A stretch of DNA of 44,395 bases from Acholeplasmatales bacterium DTU067 (GTDB lineage Bacteria; Bacillota_I; Bacilli_A; ML615J-28; CAG-698). The notes under the pieces were generated by a model. It saw only the letters and a program-made list of their open reading frames with translations, was not told the origin of the DNA and did no database searches. Both the position numbers and the translations under genes were made by a program. Positions 41,226 to 44,395 of this stretch are shown here, piece after piece. Each line of letters opens with the position of its first letter. Within the stretch, counting starts at the first letter, position 1. The DNA is taken from assembly GCA_001512995.1 (NCBI GenBank), contig LFRY01000065.1, positions 23,324 through 67,718 of the forward strand. Reading direction: 5' to 3'.

Positions 41226-42680
41226 TTATTCTTTTTTTCGGAAGAGATGAGCCTTCACTTTACGAAAACTTGTTTTCAGATTGTTAATAAAAACCCTGTC
41301 TTTAAACAAGATCAATAATATAACATATGCGGTCAAAAAGAGCGCAAAGGAAAGCGCGAGCGCCGCCAAGCCCGGAAGCTCAAACCGGGAAAGGAAGGCT
41401 TTGACAAAAATCGCTGGAAGCGAAAAAAGAAAATAAGTGCAGGCGCGAAAGTTCAGAAGCCGGAGCCCGGGAGAGATTTTCTTGGCGATGAAGATCCGAT
41501 AGAGAAGGGCGACCGAAAAATAGGACACAATCAAAGTTGCGACTGCGGCAGCGGGAGTGAAGCGCCCCAAAAAGTAAAGCGCCGTGTTCGCCAGCAAATT
41601 GAAAAGCCCGCCCAGAAGATTGAAAATGATGATCGGCTTTTCCCGCTCCGATAGATAGAGCACGCCTTCCCTTTGGATGTAGACCAGGGAGTTGAAAAAT
41701 ATGTGGACCACAAACAGCTTCAGGGGAAGGATGGAGTCGCTGTACTTGCCTGCGGCATAGAGCGTGACCAGCGCTTCCGCATTCAGAAAGATAAAAACAA
41801 GCAGGGGCATGAAGACCAATAGAAATGCCTGAACCAGTTCGTTGTAAAGCTTTCGGTACTCTTCCTTCTTCCCCTCATGAAAGAGGGAGGTGAGACGCGG
41901 GATCGCGACCACGAAGAGGGAGATGACGATGTTGTAGACCGATGTGACGATGTAATTGGGAATCGTGTAAGCCGCGACCGCAGCTTCCCCCACCAAAAGA
42001 GCGAGCATGATTTTGTCGGTCTGAACATAGAGGAGGGAGATGTTCGTTATCAGAAAGGCGAGCGCCAGTTTCCGGAAATGCCTGAGGGGCTTGATGCCGC
42101 GCAGGCGCATCCGGTTTTTCCGTAAGAGGTATACGAAACTGATGAGACTTTCCAATACATAGGCCAGCGAAGCGAGAAGACCGTAGCGGAGGGGGTTGTC
42201 GGTTTTTAGAAAAGCAAAAACGGAAGCGAGGTAGACCGCCTTCACAAAGAGCGATTTGAGGGTGATGAAAAGATAATTCTCTTCCGCTTCGTTCAGCCAT
42301 TCGACCTGGAGGGAGCTGCCGATGAATTGGAGGGCAAGGACATAGTAAATCGCTTCCCGGTAGCGGCCTGCATAGAGGAGGTAGCCGCCGAGAAAGACCG
42401 AATTCAAGACTAGACCGATGGCGAACGCTTCCGAAAAAAACTCTGCCACTTTTTCTTTGTCTTTGCGGATCTGGCTGATGGTGCGGACTCCGTAGACATG
42501 AATCGCCCCGGTCGCAAGCGTCAAAAAGAGTTGGATTTCAGCCGTGGCTTTTGTAAAGCTGTCATAAGAGGATCTGCTTAAGACTCTGATGACATAGGGG
42601 CCGACGAAAAAGGGGATGAGGATGTTGGCAATGCTTAAAAGAATTTTTAATACCGCGTTCAACCTGAGGGATAATTTCAT
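41226..42680 (-). CDS. Polysaccharide flippase (Wzx/MviN-like, MOP superfamily)
   Basis: 484 residues with about 12-14 membrane segments. The opening NAVLKILLSIANILIPFFVG and PYVIRVLSRSSYDSFTKA is typical of oligosaccharide flippases of the polysaccharide-synthase family, as is DKIMLALLVGEAAVAAYTIP in the middle. It would move lipid-linked sugars across the membrane. No glycosyltransferase genes are adjacent, which is unusual. Its start has only GGGTG as an SD, inside a hairpin and 7 bases before ATG. Confidence 0.87.
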   Translation of the reverse strand: MKLSLRLNAVLKILLSIANILIPFFVGPYVIRVLSRSSYDSFTKATAEIQLFLTLATGAIHVYGVRTISQIRKDKEKVAEFFSEAFAIGLVLNSVFLGGYLLYAGRYREAIYYVLALQFIGSSLQVEWLNEAEENYLFITLKSLFVKAVYLASVFAFLKTDNPLRYGLLASLAYVLESLISFVYLLRKNRMRLRGIKPLRHFRKLALAFLITNISLLYVQTDKIMLALLVGEAAVAAYTIPNYIVTSVYNIVISLFVVAIPRLTSLFHEGKKEEYRKLYNELVQAFLLVFMPLLVFIFLNAEALVTLYAAGKYSDSILPLKLFVVHIFFNSLVYIQREGVLYLSEREKPIIIFNLLGGLFNLLANTALYFLGRFTPAAAVATLIVSYFSVALLYRIFIAKKISPGLRLLNFRACTYFLFSLPAIFVKAFLSRFELPGLAALALSFALFLTAYVILLILFKDRVFINNLKTSFRKVKAHLFRKKE

Positions 42681-42689
42681 AAAAAAACA

Positions 42690-42719
42690 CCCGTTTTCTA
42701 TTATTGTCAGAAAAACGGG
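42690..42719 (-). promoter_or_regulatory. Terminator-like hairpin covering the flippase SD
   Basis: CCCGTTTT pairs with AAAACGGG, followed by TGTTTTTTT and then the flippase ATG. The 3' arm includes the only SD-like bases. Confidence 0.6.
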
Positions 42720-42797
42720 GTTTACTAATAAGATTCAAAGAAATGTTTTCATCTGATGCCGCTTTAATCATAACATGTTTTCAATCCCATGAAAAAA

Positions 42798-42809
42798 CCG
42801 CGGCAGCGG
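42798..42809 (-). terminator. Short terminator after hsp20
   Basis: CCGC pairs with GCGG around a 4-base loop, followed by TTTTTT, one base after the hsp20 stop codon. The stem is short but all G-C. Confidence 0.6.
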
Positions 42810-42810
42810 C

Positions 42811-43242
42811 TCATTGAATGTCGATCCAGCGCGCTTCTTTTTCCGAATCGGATACTTTCGGCAACCAAAGCGTCAAAGTGCCGTTTTCGTATTTAGCTTT
42901 GATTTCATCTTCTTTCACTTTTCCGATGTAAAAGCTGCGGGAAGCGGTGCCGACATAGCGCTCTCGGTAAACATATTTCCCGCCCTTCGGCGCTTCTTTG
43001 CCTTCTTCTTCCTTTTTCACGTAGACCGTGAGGTAATTGTCTCCGACATGGACCTTAATGTCCTTTTTGTCATAACCGGGGATGTCGACGTGGACGACGT
43101 ATTGATCCTTGGTTTCGATGATGTCGGTTTTCATCTTTTGCATATTGCGTCCGAAACGGGAAAAGGGAAAGTCCAGCCAATCGGAAAAGAATTCTCCTTT
43201 AAACAAATCAAAATCGTGATCCTTGAGCGGTGTTAGTTTCAT
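42811..43242 (-). CDS. Small heat-shock protein, Hsp20/alpha-crystallin family
   Basis: 143 residues. The alpha-crystallin domain covers about 35-140 (KTDIIETKDQYVVHVDIPGY, DKKDIKVHVGDNYLTVYVKK, SRSFYIG, KAKYENGTLTLWLPK). It is an ATP-independent chaperone that holds unfolding proteins. The C-terminal I-x-I is present only as WIDIQ. SD GGAGG lies 7 T before the ATG and is fully paired in a predicted hairpin, as in RNA thermometers. No CIRCE element was seen. Confidence 0.95.
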   Translation of the reverse strand: MKLTPLKDHDFDLFKGEFFSDWLDFPFSRFGRNMQKMKTDIIETKDQYVVHVDIPGYDKKDIKVHVGDNYLTVYVKKEEEGKEAPKGGKYVYRERYVGTASRSFYIGKVKEDEIKAKYENGTLTLWLPKVSDSEKEARWIDIQ

Positions 43243-43244
43243 AA

Positions 43245-43288
43245 AAAAACCTCCTTCGCCATTATTATTTTACCGCTTGGAGGTTTTT
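43245..43288 (-). promoter_or_regulatory. Hairpin pairing the hsp20 SD: candidate RNA thermometer or shared terminator
   Basis: AAAAACCTCC pairs with GGAGGTTTTT over 10 bp around a 24-base loop. The 3' arm is the hsp20 SD. The same hairpin with its T-run also looks like the ogt terminator. TTGAAT and TAAAAT (43289-43294, 43267-43272, 16-base spacer) could be a promoter that starts inside the loop. Confidence 0.55.
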
Positions 43289-43290
43289 AT

Positions 43291-43734
43291 TCAATTTTCC
43301 AATTCCAAAAGTTTTGCTTTGATATCCAAACCGGAGGCATAGCCCACAAGTTCGCCGTTTTTTCCGAGAACGCGGTGGCAGGGGATGACAATCGCCAGGG
43401 GGTTTTTATTGCAGGCGGAGCCGACGCTCCTGGCTCCGCGGGGAGACCCGATTTTAACTGCTATCTCACCGTAAGTGCTGGTCTGCCCGTAAGGGATTTT
43501 CAAAAGTTCACGCCAAACCTTTTTCTGAAACTCCGTGCCCTTGGGATTCATCGGGAGCGAAAAACTCCGGCGTTCTTTCCGGAAATACTCTTCAAGCTGC
43601 CTTTTCGCCTCCAAAAGCAACGGGGTTTCCGATGTCCCTTCAGCTTCTTCTACAAAATCAATTTCCATAATCATTCCCGCCTCTTCTTTGATCAGAAGCA
43701 AACCGAGCGGGGAAGCATAGATTGTTTTCTTCAT
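43291..43734 (-). CDS. ogt: Methylated-DNA-protein-cysteine methyltransferase
   Basis: 147 residues. The C-terminal domain carries GTEFQKKVWRELLKIPYGQT, the helix-turn-helix region, and IVIPCHRVLG with the methyl-accepting Cys (about 117). It repairs O6-methylguanine by suicidal transfer. The short N-terminal domain is of the Ogt type and has no Ada zinc region. It overlaps the GNAT gene by 4 bases. Confidence 0.95.
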   Translation of the reverse strand: MKKTIYASPLGLLLIKEEAGMIMEIDFVEEAEGTSETPLLLEAKRQLEEYFRKERRSFSLPMNPKGTEFQKKVWRELLKIPYGQTSTYGEIAVKIGSPRGARSVGSACNKNPLAIVIPCHRVLGKNGELVGYASGLDIKAKLLELEN

Positions 43735-44273
43735 ACCTTTAGTTCAAAAACCCCCATCTGAAAAACTCTACACGTGAGCGCTCCTTTTTCTTCAAACTCG
43801 CCGGTTTTTTTGAAGCCGCATCTTTCCAGGAGTTTGACCGAAGGCTGGTTCCTGATATCCGTATAGGCCAAGAGGCTTCTCAGACCGAGACTTCGGAATG
43901 CATGGTTAATCACAGCCCGGAGCGCTTCGGTCATGAAGCCCTGTCCCTGGTAGCGGCGGTCTAGGCAATAGCCGAGCTCGCCCCGGAGGTTGTTCTTTCC
44001 GAAATTCCAGATGCTTAAGGTGCCGATCAGCCGCGCCTCGCTTTTCAGTTCCAAAGCCCAAATGATCCACTTCCCTGCCTCAATGCCCCTGTTCATTCGC
44101 TCCAGATAATCCAAAGTTTCGGAAATATCCCGATCGGGAACATTGTCAACATATAAATTCATCAGCGGATCCTTCCTGATCTCATACAGATCCTGCAAAT
44201 CGCGGTCCCTGAGCTTCCTTAATATTAAATTGGCGGTCCTTATTTCAGGGAAGGGGTCGAAAGAGAGCCTCAA
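43731..44273 (-). CDS. GNAT acetyltransferase, RimJ/RimL type
   Basis: 180 residues. The pattern IRTANLILRKLRDRDLQDLY, GYCLDRRYQGQGFMTEALRA (acetyl-CoA loop R/Q-x-x-G-x-G/A) and LLERCGFKKTGEFEE is that of the RimJ/RimL N-acetyltransferases. The start is TTG at 44273, preceded by GAGGTAA. The substrate may be a ribosomal protein, an N-terminus or a small amine and cannot be told from the sequence. Confidence 0.88.
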   Translation of the reverse strand: MRLSFDPFPEIRTANLILRKLRDRDLQDLYEIRKDPLMNLYVDNVPDRDISETLDYLERMNRGIEAGKWIIWALELKSEARLIGTLSIWNFGKNNLRGELGYCLDRRYQGQGFMTEALRAVINHAFRSLGLRSLLAYTDIRNQPSVKLLERCGFKKTGEFEEKGALTCRVFQMGVFELKV

Positions 44274-44291
44274 ATTCTTTACCTCGTTTCT

Positions 44292-44395
44292 TTATTCTTT
44301 CCTGAATTTATTATACAACATTTTTCGGATTAGTTCGAGTATATTTTCATCCAGCCAAGGAAAAATACTATAGAAATGGCGGCTTGTACCTTTCT
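44292..44395 (-). CDS. Possible C-terminal end of an unidentified protein (cut by window edge)
   Basis: An open frame of 33 codons enters from the right edge and ends in TAA at 44292-44294, 18 bases before the GNAT start. The visible residues include HFYSIFPWLDENILELIRKM and end in YNKFRKE, an amphipathic, protein-like helix. The frame is too short to assign a family. TATAAT at about 44314-44319 within it could also be the GNAT promoter. Confidence 0.4.
   Translation of the reverse strand, partial: KGTSRHFYSIFPWLDENILELIRKMLYNKFRKE

Noticed and set aside
1-44395. Mollicute genetic code (UGA as Trp)
   Set aside because: UGA ends several complete proteins exactly at the expected family C-terminus, often next to terminators, and Trp is encoded by UGG at conserved positions.
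1-44395. CRISPR arrays, IS elements, tRNA or rRNA genes
   Set aside because: No regularly spaced repeats, transposase genes, terminal inverted repeats or tRNA-like cloverleaf with CCA context were seen on reading both strands by eye.

Overview
The window looks like chromosome from a spore-forming low-to-mid GC Firmicute, most likely class Bacilli (an Erysipelotrichales-like gut lineage is possible, but this is inferred from gene content only). Three things point there: a sigma-K type factor plus the SpoIVFA/SpoIVFB pair, a valine T-box leader, and Bacillus-like gene order in three blocks. UGA is used as a stop in several complete genes (GH43, nfnB, fhs, sigK), so the standard bacterial code applies. 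About 51 genes are supported. All but two (the AraC regulator and sigK) are on the minus strand.

Region 1 (1-15,000) is an AT-richer accessory carbohydrate block. A divergent AraC-type regulator faces a long minus-strand operon: a repeat-containing lipoprotein, a large LplA-type binding lipoprotein, two LplB/LplC-type permeases, a TOBE-less ABC ATPase, three unrecognised membrane or membrane-anchored proteins, an MsmK/UgpC-type ATPase and a GH3 enzyme. A MarR regulator with a GH78 alpha-L-rhamnosidase (cut by the window edge) follows, and a GH43 enzyme lies convergent to the AraC gene. None of the glycosidases shows a signal peptide in the part visible, so the block fits import of a decorated plant oligosaccharide followed by hydrolysis in the cytosol.

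Region 2 (15,000-24,900) is core. It has an NfnAB-type bifurcating transhydrogenase with an MBL hydrolase and a ROK glucokinase. Next is a ribosome-assembly cluster (yqeG-yqeH-yqeK-rsfS, then a small basic ORF and a YlmC/YmxH protein). Then come the divergent sigK gene, a Bcp peroxiredoxin, a 37-residue membrane microprotein, asparagine synthetase AsnA and GreA.

Region 3 (24,900-37,500) holds trmR-trhP1-trhP2 (tRNA wobble 5-methoxyuridine), an HTH-TPR regulator, a YgjP-like metallopeptidase, and a compressed version of the Bacillus valS-folC-spoIIB-radC-spoIVFAB locus. An orphan HPt-domain protein sits between valS and folC. The putative pro-sigma-K and its presumed processing protease therefore lie about 7 kb apart. 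valS has a T-box with a GTC specifier, and its promoter spacer is a perfect 17-bp palindrome.

Region 4 (37,500-44,395) has DUF4250, fhs, gdhA, tspO, a polysaccharide flippase, hsp20, ogt, a GNAT acetyltransferase and a possible cut gene end. At three successive gene starts (hsp20, flippase, tspO) the Shine-Dalgarno bases lie in the 3' arm of a hairpin.

No rRNA or tRNA gene, CRISPR array, IS element or prophage gene was seen.
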